From Conus ventricosus (lineage: Eukaryota; Mollusca; Gastropoda; Neogastropoda; Conidae), in assembly GCA_018398815.1 (NCBI GenBank), contig CM031612.1, forward strand, positions 5,645,866 through 5,709,865: a stretch of 64,000 nucleotides of DNA, in the 5' to 3' direction. Made by a program: the position numbers and the translations under genes. Every line of letters starts with the position of its first letter. The stretch's first letter is position 1. The notes under the pieces are model-generated. The model searched no databases and had not been told where the DNA came from. It saw nothing but the letters and a program-made list of their open reading frames with translations. Shown one piece after another: positions 10,701 to 20,985 of this stretch.

Positions 10701-13700
10701 TAGATGGGCTACCCTGTTACTTTGACATGTAGACCTCTGAAGCTGTGTCCGTTGGAGAAAGAGACCAACAGATTCCTATTTCTGTAAAAAAAAAAAAATT
10801 TTTGTGAGGTGTACAACCGACTGCCGACATCAAAATCACAGATGAACAGTTCTACTTCTACCAATATAGTCAAGTCGGCCTTTTCAGGGCTGTTGCCAAG
10901 TTCAAGAAAAAAAATCACAATCTGAGAAAGAAAGGAACAACAAACAATGTATGTACACTGAAGCAATAAATTACACAGCAGATAAATTATTGACATCCTC
11001 AACGTTAAATAACACTATGTTCTGCTGGGACTGCAAGCTATTCTGCTTGATTTGTTGATCCCAAAACAATTAAAAAGAAAAAAGAAGTAAAAACATTAAT
11101 TAAAAAAAGATTAATATAATAACAAAGAGTTCATAAACGTCTATGTATCACCAAGCAATCAGCTTTTGACATAAACCCTGAAAGGTTATAAACTGTGACC
11201 GGAGAAAAAAAAAGTGTAAAATGCACAATGGCCCACAAACAAAGGAAAACAGTAGATGATAGTAAGAAAGGTTCCCATGTCACTCCCTGCAACTCCCCCC
11301 GCCTCCCCTCCCCAAGGCACAGTCAAAGAGACTGACAGAAAACAGGGCTTACTACCACACACCTTCCAGAGCTAGCTCTGTGGAAGATACATATCAAGGC
11401 AATGAAAAAGAAGAAAAAAAGCCTTTCCCATTTTGCAGCCTTTTTCCACGTTCATTACAACATTAACTTCATGAAAGGAAGGAAAGTTTAAAAGCTATTA
11501 TACTTTAGAAAAATGTAACTTTTTCAGTTATCAACTAAGCAAAAAACTACAGTAATGTACACTGTAGTTTTTTCGCTTAGTTGACAACTGAAAAAGTAGA
11601 CAGACATTACACAAAGTGTGTTTCGTGTTTCCTCCTTAATACTTTCTCTCTGCATTTCAACCCCCCCCCCCCCCCCCCCTCTCCCGACACGGCTCCCAGC
11701 TTACCTCTCAAGCAAAGGAAGGTGAGGAAGTCCTCTGTCTTCGGCACTCTGTTCAGCAGGCTGTGGGGAGAGTTGGCCAGCTTTTTACCAGGTGAACCGC
11801 CAGGGGTGGAGGGCAAGGAGCAACCCTGAGCAAACTTCCTCTGAGCGTGGATTTTCCTTTTTCACACACACACACATACACAATTTGTTTGTGTCTACTG
11901 CTAGTTTAAAAATTCAAAACAATAAATCAAACCCAAGAGGAATTTTATCAGATATATATACATGTACCAGTCTTTCTTTTGTTCATCTTCAGAGCAAGCA
12001 CTAAGATAGAAATATTGCCAGTGTGCACGCTGACAATCTTAATGATATAACAGCTCTAGAGTCTGTGTGTACATGCGTCAGGCATGAAAGTGACCAGCAG
12101 TAAAAAAGGCTGAAAAATTGGCGGGGGTCTGGGGGCCGCCGTAGGCCCCCAGTGGGGTCCAGGGGCAACATCCCAGCAGGGGTCAGAGCCCCTGAAGCTG
12201 AAGCTTTTTTATGAAATGAAAGGCCTAAAACTGCAAATAAACCCCTATATCAGCGCTGTTAAGAAGGGCAAACAAGCCACATTTTCATGTTTTCAGTAAT
12301 GAAAATAATACTTCAAAAGATCATATATTAACATGGGTGAAACTGGAAAAAAATTGAAAAACTGAAAGGTCGAGGTCCAGGGGCCAAAATTAACATTTTG
12401 AAAAATTCAGACAGTTTTCGTGGCCTCTGGTGAAAGGAAATTTGGAACCGAGGCCTTGTTTAAAACACACAGTTGTTGCTTGTATGTGAACAAAAGTCGT
12501 CATTTTGAATTAAAAAAAAAAAAGAAAGAAAAAAACTTACCCCCAAAAAAACAGCTTGGTTGGTGCCTTGGACATAGATGGGCAGTAAGGGTATCAAGAT
12601 CACAAATCTGTGCATTTTCTAAGGTCTTAAATTTGATAGTTTCCACTGTACTTCCAAAACTAACCCATTTTATTACACGCAGAAATAGAACCTTTACTAG
12701 TTTTCCCCATCCTTTTTCCAGAAAACTAACCCTTATATTTTTCTTTCATGTTTTTTTTTTTTCTTTCTTTAAATATTTTTTCATACTATTATGTCTCTCA
12801 CTCTCTCTATGTGCCTTGCATTCATTTTTGTGTGTATGTGCGCGTGTGTGCGAGTGCGTGTGTGTGTGTCACGGGGGGGGGGGGGGGGGGGGGGGGGCAT
12901 GGAGGGCTGCTGAAAAAGATTTTACTGAAATTCTTACCATCATGCATTTAACCGTCTTTAGTATGCACTTACCTGAGCTTAGTTACGCCGAAAACCCATC
13001 GGCAAGGTAAGTAACTCCGTAATTTGAACATGGTTACCCAATTTAAAAATTTAAAAGAGAGGAAAGGAAATAGCGAAATGAAAATAATTTTAAAAATTCC
13101 TACAAATATATATGTTGCTATATCATAAGTTTGAAGAATATCATATGAGCCATTTACTCTGGAAAAAAAAAAATCTTCTTCAGAACGTTCTTCCGAATCA
13201 TACCTAGAACATCATCCCAGTCGAAATCTAGGTCACTCTAAGCTTCATTACCCAGCACTTTCACTAAGTCTTATGCCGTAAATCCTACAAATCACAGTAT
13301 CTTCATCACTAAATCTCGTTATAGAATGGCAGAAATCAAGGTTAGCGATGGCGAAAAAAAGCATTTCGACCACAAAACTTTAAAAATTCATAACTCGAGA
13401 ACTACGGCATGTATCGACTCGCGGTTTTTTGTAAACGGAAGTAAATGGCCACAGGAAGAAGGAAATCACGTTCTCGCGAGACTTCCTTTTCTACGAGAAA
13501 TATGGTGGCGCCCATTGTTGCCACGTGTTTTACCGGGCGCTGGCAGTTGCTCAGCGTTTTGGCCGTGTGATTTCCGGTTGGGTGCTAGCGGGTTCTCACC
13601 TGTCAAGAGGGTTAATATGGTCCGGACTTCTGACATGCTTTGCTAGCCGAGATTTTCCATTGGATCCATACTTGAGGTCCGAGTTACACACGCGGCAAAA

Positions 13701-15015
13701 CGCTACACCAGGTTTGTTCGTTTTCAAACACCAAACACGATGTTGTCGTTTTTCATCATCTATTTCGTTCAGCCAAGCCCATCGCCACTTATTAGTAAAG
13801 CCAGCGTCGATCTCTTCAACAGAATCACCTTCTTTAAGATAGGACATTGTCACGGTTTCCAACGAACTCCAAACTCGAAATCTAGATTTCGGCAAATGGT
13901 GCTGTATCTTTGTTCCCTAAAATAAAGAGTACTACCGAATCTGCACTTCCGTTTTATGGTAAGGCGCACTCAATATGTAACTTGCACAATTTTAGAGACT
14001 GTTTTGAAATTTTTTTTTTTCTCCAGATTTAGGAAAAACGGAAAATTCCAGATGAAAAAATGGGCGGAAAATCTGCCTTAGGCGGACGAATTTCATGCCT
14101 GATGCGTGCATATATTCATTGTGTATGCACATCAAGTGCAGATATACATACATTTGCGATGTTTGCATACATATAGTCCTACAGTGGTAGGTTGTTCATT
14201 AGACTACAAGCCGTTTTCCAATTCTTTAAATTTTGAAGAATATCGTTACTTGTTTATGAGATCCACACAACACCGTTAACTGTTATCACACATCCATGTT
14301 TATTCTTACTCACTTCTTGAACTCGTGTGACGAAGCAACAGACGACATAACGGAGTCTTGACTGCTTTCGTCCATGTTGTTCGTGCTGGAGGCTTGACCC
14401 CGCTCCCTGACCCCCGCCGGATAGGACTGGGGCGACACAATGTGTCGGGTGGACTTCCTCAGTTTTGGAATCTCCTCGCTTGTCGAGCTTTCTTCCTCCA
14501 GCTGTGGTGTGCGAGGGCGACGCGACTCATGCAGGGATGCGTACAAGGCTCTCCGTAGCTCCCTCTCCTCTTTCCTTGAGAGCCCCACCGCGTCATCCTT
14601 CAATAAAACATCGTATCAGAATTATCATATAAGTAACTAGAAAAAAAACCCAAAAAAACAATGAAAACAGTCTGTGACAAACACCTGCAACACGTCATTT
14701 GAGTGGATGGAGAGGGGAAGAACAGACAAGGAAAACTGAAGCCCCATCCCCCATCTTCTTCCCATCATACACCTTTTTTTCAACAAATTTTTTTTTTTAA
14801 ATCATTATACATGGTTTTCATTTAAGTCATAAAAATGATGTCATTTCTACACACACACACAGACATAAAACACACTACTTTTGCAACAGGGAAAAAAAAA
14901 GGCAGACAGAAGTATTAAATCTATCTTTATTTTGACTATGACCTGATGTTCTCAGACACAGACCGAGACGCTACAGCTTGAAACACATAAATGAGAGAGA
15001 CATACTGACAGAGAC

Positions 15016-15046
<31 letters not shown>

Positions 15047-15187
15047 AACTATGAGTGAAGAAGTTTACCACAGTTTTGGGAGTCACCAGACGCCGAGGTC
15101 TGCGAGCCTTGTGAAGCTCTGACTGTCGTGTGCTCCTCTGTGTGACGGACTGAGTGCTTCTTCTGGACGTCATCGTTACATCTATCC
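406..15187 (-). CDS. JARID2: JARID2 (Jumonji, PRC2 cofactor), 5' half of gene, 3' part outside window
   Basis: JARID2 is a nuclear, catalytically inactive Jumonji protein that recruits and stimulates Polycomb repressive complex 2. Six minus-strand exons join in phase: 15187-15069, 14597-14314, 11856-11705, 10403-10204, 8337-7939 and about 4644-406, all with GT-AG borders. From the likely start ATG at 15173 the first five exons give 380 codons. Family-specific motifs seen: a ubiquitin-interacting motif (residues about 45-59), AQRKFAQ (134-140; it matches the vertebrate stretch whose lysine is methylated by PRC2), and PKTEDFLTFLCLRG (168-181), nearly identical to vertebrate JARID2. The JmjN, ARID, JmjC and zinc-finger domains must lie left of position 1. 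Exon 6 is low-complexity and carries three apparent frameshifts, so that part may contain assembly errors or be damaged. Identification of exons 1-5 is firm; membership of exon 6 rests on strand, phase and an acceptor site. Confidence 0.9.
617..1555. repeat. 36-bp coding minisatellite, about 26 copies
   Basis: The unit on the plus strand contains GATTCTGATGCAGACATCC and a TAGGCCC core. On the minus strand it encodes GPTYRMSASESK within JARID2 exon 6. The central copies are almost identical, while the C-terminal copies vary (RTSPSESN, RMSASDSN, WPTYRTS). Period 36 is a multiple of 3, so copy-number change preserves the frame. Confidence 0.95.
2680..3010. repeat. Two adjacent duplications inside JARID2 exon 6 (about 81 bp x2 and 60 bp x2)
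   Basis: The block with CACTGTGGACTTCACACAGG occurs twice (about 2684-2820), and the block with GATCGACTGACTCTGCATC occurs twice (about 2889-3008). On the minus strand they encode SPTETCVKSTVKGAE and TTEGHLKATVKDAE units. Both periods are multiples of 3. Confidence 0.85.
6280..6510. repeat. About 60-bp pyrimidine-rich minisatellite, about 4 copies
   Basis: Repeated core TTCCGTTCCCCTTTGCCATC followed by TCTGCCTT and a variable TTTTCTCC linker; one copy lacks the CCTTCTCTTCC part. Confidence 0.85.
6735..7800. repeat. Cluster of long poly-C tracts
   Basis: Plus-strand C runs lie at about 6741-6762, 7138-7163, 7635-7674 and 7765-7796, roughly 20 to 40 bases each. The last two sit in a duplicated block of about 130 bp that also carries AAATTTAATCTTCCCCTCC and AATACTAGTGAAAGGAC. 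Confidence 0.9.
7939..8337 (-). CDS. JARID2: JARID2 exon 5, basic Ser/Pro-rich linker
   Basis: 133 codons, phase 0 at both ends (AG at 8339-8338, GTATGC from 7938). The protein is basic and rich in Ser, Pro, Lys and Thr, with short stretches such as KKYFYTPEKTPSPSG and LVFGEFTPAKKSASVK, and ends in QGQGQQQ. No folded domain is recognised, as expected for the disordered middle of JARID2. TP and SP dipeptides are frequent, so it could be a substrate for proline-directed kinases (inference). Confidence 0.8.
8338..10203 (-). other. JARID2 intron 4
   Basis: Noncoding. It starts beside a short CA repeat near the exon 5 acceptor and contains a diverged duplication (about 9840-9995 and 10050-10175; shared TATTTTCTC and TCTATGCCA segments). 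Nothing else is recognised. Confidence 0.6.
10204..10403 (-). CDS. JARID2: JARID2 exon 4
   Basis: The frame completes the Gly of CLRG and continues SRLLPPNLDYFNFARDESS, which lines up with the vertebrate continuation (SPALPNSMVYF) before an acidic, disordered stretch rich in Ser, Glu and Pro. Acceptor AG at 10405-10404; donor GTACCT at 10203 in phase 0. The alignment past the signature motif supports the splice prediction. Confidence 0.85.
10404..11704 (-). other. JARID2 intron 3
   Basis: A/T-rich noncoding sequence with one foldback hairpin (11518-11597) and a poly-C run (about 11661-11679). No coding exon was recognised. Confidence 0.6.
11518..11597. repeat. Foldback hairpin, about 36-bp arms
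   Basis: The left arm (11518-11553) begins ACTTTTTCAGTTATCAACTA and the right arm (11561-11597) ends TTGACAACTGAAAAAGT. They pair with only two small differences around a 7-base loop. It could be a tiny MITE or a transcribed hairpin. Confidence 0.85.
11705..11856 (-). CDS. JARID2: JARID2 exon 3, AQRKFAQ and KTEDFLTFLCLRG motifs
   Basis: The first base completes the codon split by exon 2. The exon then reads KIHAQRKFAQG, with the key lysine codon at 11835-11837. In vertebrates the corresponding lysine is methylated by EZH2 and read by EED. It ends with the JARID2 signature PKTEDFLTFLCLRG. Donor GTAAGC at 11704, one base left over. The acceptor (AG at 11858-11857) follows a GT-rich tract, a weak pyrimidine tract, but it is the site that keeps phase with exon 2. 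Confidence 0.9.
12079..14101 (-). mobile_element. DNA transposon with TIRs and 6-bp target duplication, probably internally deleted hAT-like
   Basis: The 11-bp terminal inverted repeats CAGGCATGAAA (12079-12089) and TTTCATGCCTG (14091-14101) are flanked by ATGCGT on both sides (12073-12078 and 14102-14107). Inside, on the minus strand near the right end, is an exon encoding a zinc-finger domain of the kind found at transposase N-termini (13600-13895). No catalytic core is recognisable, so the element looks non-autonomous. It also carries a poly-G tract (12876-12897). CAGG-type ends suggest hAT, but hAT usually makes 8-bp duplications; a 6-bp hAT subgroup would fit. It sits in JARID2 intron 2. 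Confidence 0.85.
13600..13895 (-). pseudogene. Transposase N-terminal exon fragment with BED-like zinc finger
   Basis: The minus-strand frame contains WRWAWLNEIDDEKRQ, VWCLKTNKPGVAFCRVC and GKSRLAKHVRSPDHIN. The C-x2-C followed by H-x5-H spacing resembles BED-type or hAT-associated zinc fingers. The frame ends at a good donor (GACAG then GTGAGA at 13599), so it was probably exon 1 of a spliced transposase whose remainder is missing. It lies about 200 bp inside the element's right end. Confidence 0.6.
14314..14597 (-). CDS. JARID2: JARID2 exon 2, ubiquitin-interacting motif
   Basis: The exon starts in phase 0 (AG at 14599-14598) with DDAVGLSRKEER and continues ELRRALYASLHE. This fits the UIM consensus (acidic run, then L-x-x-A-L-x-x-S-L-x-E) and aligns with the vertebrate JARID2 segment known to bind ubiquitinated H2A. 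The remainder is Ser/Glu-rich and probably disordered. The donor GTGAGT at 14313 leaves two bases that exon 3 completes. Confidence 0.88.
14598..15068 (-). other. JARID2 intron 1
   Basis: A short A/T-rich intron with a GA repeat (about 15015-15046). No other feature was seen. Confidence 0.7.
15069..15187 (-). CDS. JARID2: JARID2 exon 1 (probable start exon)
   Basis: The exon lies between an acceptor (AG at 15189-15188) and a donor (GT at 15068-15067). The preferred start ATG is at 15173, giving 35 basic residues (MTSRRSTQ at the start, LVTPKTV at the end). This resembles the short basic N-terminus of vertebrate JARID2. Because an acceptor precedes it and the frame stays open to the exon edge, the exon could also begin with two bases of a split codon from an unseen upstream exon. 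It ends in phase 0 and joins exon 2. Confidence 0.75.
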
Positions 15188-15363
15188 CTGCGTGGACAGA
15201 CGAAGAAACATCTTTACTGCCAACATTTTCAACTTTTTTTTTTTTTAAACCTTTTTTTCATGTTACAATTTTGCAAGATAGTAAGCAGTTCCAAATCAAC
15301 ACCGATGAAAGGTTAGACAATTGCAGCACTGACAAGTCTTGAAACAAGTGCATAGTATTGCCC

Positions 15364-15394
<31 letters not shown>

Positions 15395-16126
15395 AAGAGG
15401 GCAGGGGGGGGGGGGGTTATACTGTAGTTCTGTATTTTGAATTATGAGTATACACACTGAGATATAAGAGGAATCATTATAGTTATCTAACGAAACAACT
15501 GCTCTGCAGTTCAAGTTATTATAAGATTGTAATTATTTTTCAATCTTATCCTGAAACCTTTGTTTGGTATACTACTTTGTAATGTTTCCTGTGATTACAA
15601 AAGTTTATCTTTGCCTAACAGACGGACCCTGATTGTTTCGGTTAAGTTACAGTCAAATGGTGAAATCATCAGGGCTTCCTGCAGCTGACGGATCAGAGGA
15701 TCCACAGGACCCTCACTTTCACTAAGTTTACAAGGTTCTCATCAGATTTTAGAACACCACTCTCAGTTTAGTGACTGCAGGGCCAGACAACTGTATTCCA
15801 CAGACTTGTGCACGATGTAAAGCAAGGGGTTTGTTCATTGCACCTTGTGTAGCTAAATCCGACTCTTGTAAAATTACCTGTGACCATTACCAATACAGAA
15901 TACACCCACATACAGAAATCCGCTGTAAATGAAACTGGAACCAATTCATACACACACACACTTATAAAATATAAACAAATACACAGTCTGGCACACTTCA
16001 TAATGTAACATTTAAAACTACCTCTGTAGTCTGAGCTGCTATCTTTCCATCACTCTTAGATCTATATTTTTCTCACGTAAAGCAACAGTATCATGTATGA
16101 ACTTAGGAGGAGGAGGAGGATGGTTG

Positions 16127-16208
<82 letters not shown>

Positions 16209-17540
16209 GTGAGTGCATGTGTGTGTCTCTGTGTGTATGTGTGTGTGTGTGTGTGTGATGTTTCCAAAGGTCACTGCTGTCTCAATATCGTGAGAAGTGG
16301 GTTTACTGACGAGCAGACGCTGTTCAGGGAACAGCTGAACTGACCTCAATAACTGTTTTGTCTGCCGCATAGTCTTTCAACTGAGTTTTAGCTTTGTTCA
16401 GCCACTGTATGAAAAAATGTTTAATCAAGGAAGTATGCATGTGCACTCATGACCAGAGAAAAAAATACTAGTCTTGTTCCACTTTTGTCCTGTTCCAGTT
16501 ATGTCCTTAGCAGAGAACAAAAATAACTCTGCTTCTGTTTGTTCCAGTTGTTTTGTCTGCCATGCTTATTTATTGAAACCCACTGTGCCATCTACAGCAG
16601 AAAATGTGACAGAGAATGTACACCTACAGTACAATCAGAAAGCACTGAAGGAACTGACTACCACATTTTCTGCAACAACTAACACATGCTGGTTGTGCTC
16701 CTAACAAGCCAGCAGGTTCGATTTGAAAAATAATGCATGAAACAATGACAAAGAGCATGTGGTTTTTATGTATAAGAATTGAATATCAGTGCTTCATTCA
16801 TGCCTATAAGTGTGCATCTTTGGGAATACTGTTCACCTTTGTCTCCAAACCAGCCTTACCATTTCACCATGGATGCAAGCTGCATTACTAAATGCAACCA
16901 TCATAGATCTCAACCCAGCACTACTTCTCATTAAATTTTTGCTTCATGTCAGTATTTTGTTAGCTGAAGATATGTGAAGATTACTTTGAATAGCAGTCAA
17001 TCTGAAACAAAGGCAGTTCATTAAGTACTAACAGTGACTCTGTGAAGAACCTTGTAGTGGTAGCCATATTGCCTCGCAATTCAACCTGAAAGATAAAAAT
17101 GACACAGACTGCATGGACTAGGACAAATCCATCAATGGAAAATGTGATGTGCTATACTGATGTCACTGCTTCTGAGCTTCATGTGAGACAAAACATTACA
17201 GGGATTATATAATTTACCTAGTACACATTCTGCTTGTTTTGGTTTATTTTCATGATTGATTTTTTTTCTTTTTACACAAAATCTAAATCAATAACAAAAA
17301 CAGAACATAATCATTGTTTAAAAAAACAACAACCCACATCTGTAAGAGCTGCTAGGTAGGCACTGATTTACACCGGTCCGAGTTTTAAAAACTGACAAAT
17401 AACTTTTAACATACTTCCTCTTAGTGTTGCAGTTGGTTGACACTTTGTGCACTGGCCAGAGAATTCAATGCAGAAGAATGATTGGTTTATGAACAAGGTT
17501 GATGTACGATGGAGTGAGAGCGTGTTCCTGAGAACGCCAA
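15188..17540. other. Upstream region of JARID2, no gene seen
   Basis: It contains poly-G tracts (about 15375-15393 and 15407-15417) and a long TG repeat (about 16131-16257). JARID2 promoter or 5' UTR exons may lie here, but none can be identified by eye. Confidence 0.5.
16128..16257. repeat. TG microsatellite
   Basis: Near-pure TG dinucleotide from about 16131, with TATG interruptions after 16196. Confidence 0.95.
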
Positions 17541-17553
17541 CGAAAAACTGAAG

Positions 17554-17832
17554 TTGCTTTTCGGTATCATAGAAACATTGACCAACATGACAATTTGCAA
17601 TTTGAGAGTCACATGGAAACATAAAGCAGTTGCCTGTGACATCTGCAATTCATGGTATCACACTAAATGTATGTTAATGAATTCAGCAGTTTATGAAGCA
17701 TTATGCAATAGTGATATATCATGGACTTGTTTTACCTGCGGGCTTCCAAACTTTAGTTCAAGACTTTTTGAAGATTCTATTGAAAACTGCAGCTCAGAAA
17801 GCAACCGTTTTGACCCTATCTCACCAGACTGA
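17554..17832 (+). pseudogene. LINE PHD finger remnant
   Basis: Reads AVACDICNSWYHTKCMLMNS and then DISWTCFTCGLPNFSSRLF. The C-x2-C, H-x2-C and C-x2-C pairs are those of a PHD finger; the first zinc-binding pair is degraded (only one Cys in TICNLRV). An in-frame TGA at 17830-17832 separates it from the endonuclease, which continues in the same frame. This is a mobile-element ORF, not a host chromatin reader. Confidence 0.75.
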
Positions 17833-17847
17833 TCCCCAAAAGAAAAC

Positions 17848-18720
17848 TTGAAATTTTGTCCTAAGTTTGCATCCACCCCTGATTCTAAAACTGATAAAAT
17901 CCCAAATCATAAAGTGCAACTGAACCCTAAAACATTAAGAGAAAAAGATAAACTTAAATGCATAGTCGTAAATTTTCAATCTCTTATTAAGAAAAAGGAA
18001 GAACTCAGTAATTTAGTCACTGAAAAAAACATTGATGTTGTAATTGGAACAGAAACTTGGCTAGAAACTGGAACATCCAGCAGTGAACTTCTAATGGAGG
18101 ATTTTGATATTTATAGAAAGGACAGACTTGGAAAAAGAGGTGGGGGAGTCTTGATTGCCATTAGGAAGAACTTAGCCAGTGAGTTTTTATATCAAGGCAA
18201 AAATAGTGAAAGTTTATTTTGTAGGATTAATTTCAAGAATAAGAGACCTGTCATTGTTGGATCAGTTTACAGACCTCCAGACTCAGATGAAAATGTATGT
18301 TTGTCTATTTGCAGAGACATTTCTAATATTGTTTTGGCCAATAGGAAGGCAATATTATGGATTGGTGGAGACTTTAATTTACCAGATATTGATTGGGGTG
18401 AAGATGCCATACTTGGTAATCAATACAGTAAAAATATTAATACTCAGTTTTTTGATGCCACCAAAGACCTTGGATTAGTACAGTCAGTTGAATCACCAAC
18501 TCGTGGTAAGGCATTCCTGGATTTATTTTTTACCAATTGTCCAGGCGCTTTAGGCAATCAGGAATTAATTGCAGGCCTGGGTGATCATGACATAGTTCTC
18601 TTAGAGAGTAACTTTCAACCCTTTCGAAGAAAACCCCTAAACGTACCATCAGACTCTGGAACCAAGCAGATTTACCAAAATTGCGCAGGGATACTCATAA
18701 TTTCAGTCGTATTTTTTTGA
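17848..18720 (+). pseudogene. LINE endonuclease domain (EEP family)
   Basis: The domain cleaves target DNA to prime reverse transcription. Motifs in order: VVNFQSLIKK, GTETWLETG, KRGGGVLIAI, GSVYRPPDSD, GGDFNLPDIDW, VESPTRGKAFLDL and GDHDIVLLES. All the hallmark residues of the endonuclease/exonuclease/phosphatase fold are still visible (Asn, Glu, Asp-x-Asn, Ser-x-Thr, Asp-His). The frame breaks at about 18715, before the linker to the RT. Confidence 0.88.
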
Positions 18721-18892
18721 GGTCCATAGTGTTAAAGATAATGTCAGTGATCTTTGGAAGTGTATAAAAACTAACTTGGAATTTATTATGGATGACAACA
18801 TACCTACTAAAATAACTTCAAGCAAGAACCACCAGCCATGTACTACTAAAACTAAACGTTTGTTGAGAAGGAAACATCGTTTCTTTTAGAAA

Positions 18893-20755
18893 TTGAAACT
18901 ACATCCTAATTCAGAAAGATTACTGGTTAGGTATAAACATATTAAGAGAAGGTGTCAGAGAGAATGTAGACTTGCTCACTCCAATTATGTTAATTCGATG
19001 ATTTCGGAAGGTGATCATCAAAACAAGAAATTATGGTCTTACATAGGAGTAAGAGACAGGACAACATTGGGATTCCAGACCTGAGAAACAACCAGAATAA
19101 CCTAATACAGGACCCTGAAGGGAAAGCAAACTTACTAAACAAGCAGTTTTGTTCAGTTTTCTCAAATCCCAAACCTTTAATTAACGTTAGACTAAAGGAT
19201 GATGATAAACTCCCTGAAATGCAAAACATCAAAGTAAACAAAGCAGGAGTATTTAAGTTACTGACCAATATCAATGAAAACAAAGCTACTGGTCCCGATG
19301 GCGTTCCTGGCAAGCTCTTAAAATTATGTGCCAATGAATTGAGTGAGGTATACCAATTACTTTACCAAGCTTCACTGGACCAGGGAGTAATACCTGATGA
19401 GTGGCGAGATGCGAGCATTGTTCCCTTATTTAAAAAGGGTGACAAAACAAAAGCAGAGAATTATAGACCTGTATCTCTTACATCCATATCAGCTAAATTA
19501 CTTGAACACATAATATATAGTAGCATAATGGACCATTTTGACAAATATGATTTCTTAAATAACGCCCAGCATGGTTTTAGACAGCGAAGGAGTTGTGAGA
19601 CTCAACTTATAACAACTCTCAATGATTTTAGTAACTGTCTTAACAACAGACAGCAAATAGATGCAATTTTATTAGATTTTTCTAAAGCCTTTGATAAGGT
19701 TGACCATGAGGGCCTGCTGCTTAAATTAGAACAAATTGGCATTGGCGGTTCTTTGCTAAAATGGGCTAGATCATTCCTCGTTGGGAGAACGCAGAAAGTT
19801 GTTGTGGAAGGGTCGTCATCCCATTGTAAACCAGTCTTGTCAGATGTACCACAGGGAACTGTTCTGGGGCCCTTGTTTTTCTTAATTTATATAAATGACA
19901 TAAGTAGAAATCTCTCTCCTGAACTACTATAAGGCTTTTTGCAGATGACAGTTTAGTATATAGAACAATCAGAAGCAAGAATGATACACGCATTCTACAA
20001 GAAGATCTAAACGCTTTACAAGAGTGGGAAAGAACTTGGAAAATGGAATTTCATCCTCAAAAGTGCCAAGTGTTGCGTATATGTAACGAACGCTCACTAA
20101 TTAGATCAGATTATTCTATCCATAATACTATTCTTAAAGAAACTAATGCTGCAAAATATTTAGGCGTGATTATAGATAGTCGTCTCAAATGGAAAGAACA
20201 TTACAATTTAGTATGTAAGAAAGCAAATAACATCTTAGCTTTCTTACACAGGAATATCAATGACTGCCCCCAAAAGGTTAAAGACGACTGAGCTACAAAA
20301 CACTGGTTAGACCAGTACTGGAATATGGTTGCTCAGTTTGGGATCCTTACCATCTAAAGGACATTGATAACCTTGAAAAGATTCAGAAGAGAGCAGCACG
20401 GTTCGTAACAGGGAACCACATCAGAGAAAAGGGGAATACTAGGAAGAACATGAGGAAATTAGAATGGAAACCCTTAGAAGAGAGAAGAGCTTTTATTAAA
20501 CTTAACACCTTTTTCAAAGGCAGAGCTAAAGTAATTGATATTCCAATGGAACAACTAGTATTGAATAAAAGTAGCACCAGGAGTGGCGGTCAATGTTATA
20601 CCATACCTGCATCAAATATTGACAGCCACTTACATTCTTTTTATCCCAGTTCTGTACGGCTGTGGAACTCACTGCCGGGTGCCATCAAGATTGCCACAAA
20701 TGCAATCTCATTCAAAAAACAAATTGATTCGACAGTTTTGAGATCTGCATATTGA
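18893..20755 (+). pseudogene. LINE reverse transcriptase and C-terminal region, frameshifted
   Basis: Fragments 18893-19084, 19033-19932, 20043-20291 and 20450-20755 lie in different frames. Motifs: [81 protein letters not shown], then LFADDSLVY just past a frameshift at about 19930. The normally invariant Gly before VPQG is Asp. The tail has ARFVTG, EWKPLEERRAF and RLWNSLPGA, as in CR1/L2 C-termini. Confidence 0.88.
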
Positions 20756-20985
20756 CGATTTTTTATTTTTACTTCCCTGATATTTTACTACTACCTGGGC
20801 CTGAATTTGGCCATTGCTTTTAAATCTTCTTGAATATCGAGTGCGACCCCTTGTTGCTAAATTTGCTCCAGGGGCCAACAGTCTGAGTCGCACTGTTTTA
20901 TGTTTTTTATTTTACTTTTTAACATGCGCGCTGGTGACCTACTCGTTTTTGAGTGAACCGGTGTTTTAGGAAGAAGAAGAAGACA

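Larger units (their letters stand above)
11857..14313 (-). other. JARID2 intron 2
   Basis: Most of this intron is the DNA transposon at 12079-14101. The rest is A/T-rich sequence and short CA repeats. Confidence 0.7.
17540..20985 (+). mobile_element. Decayed CR1/L2-like non-LTR retrotransposon
   Basis: In order on the plus strand: a PHD-type zinc finger remnant, an apurinic-type endonuclease, a reverse transcriptase with the FADD motif, the conserved C-terminal region, and a 3' end that finishes in GAAGAAGAAGAAG (about 20971-20985). A stop at 17830 and several frameshifts (about 18715, 19060, 19930 and 20290) make it inactive. The PHD finger plus endonuclease plus RT without RNase H fits CR1/L2-type LINEs. 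It lies between the divergent JARID2 and PIGT genes, in PIGT orientation. Confidence 0.88.

Noticed and set aside
13326..13646. Plus-strand frame of 106 codons
   Set aside because: No recognisable domain and antisense to the transposase zinc-finger exon; composition is not convincing.
17554..18720. Host PHD-finger or nuclease gene
   Set aside because: In-frame order PHD, endonuclease, then RT identifies a LINE; stops and frameshifts are present.
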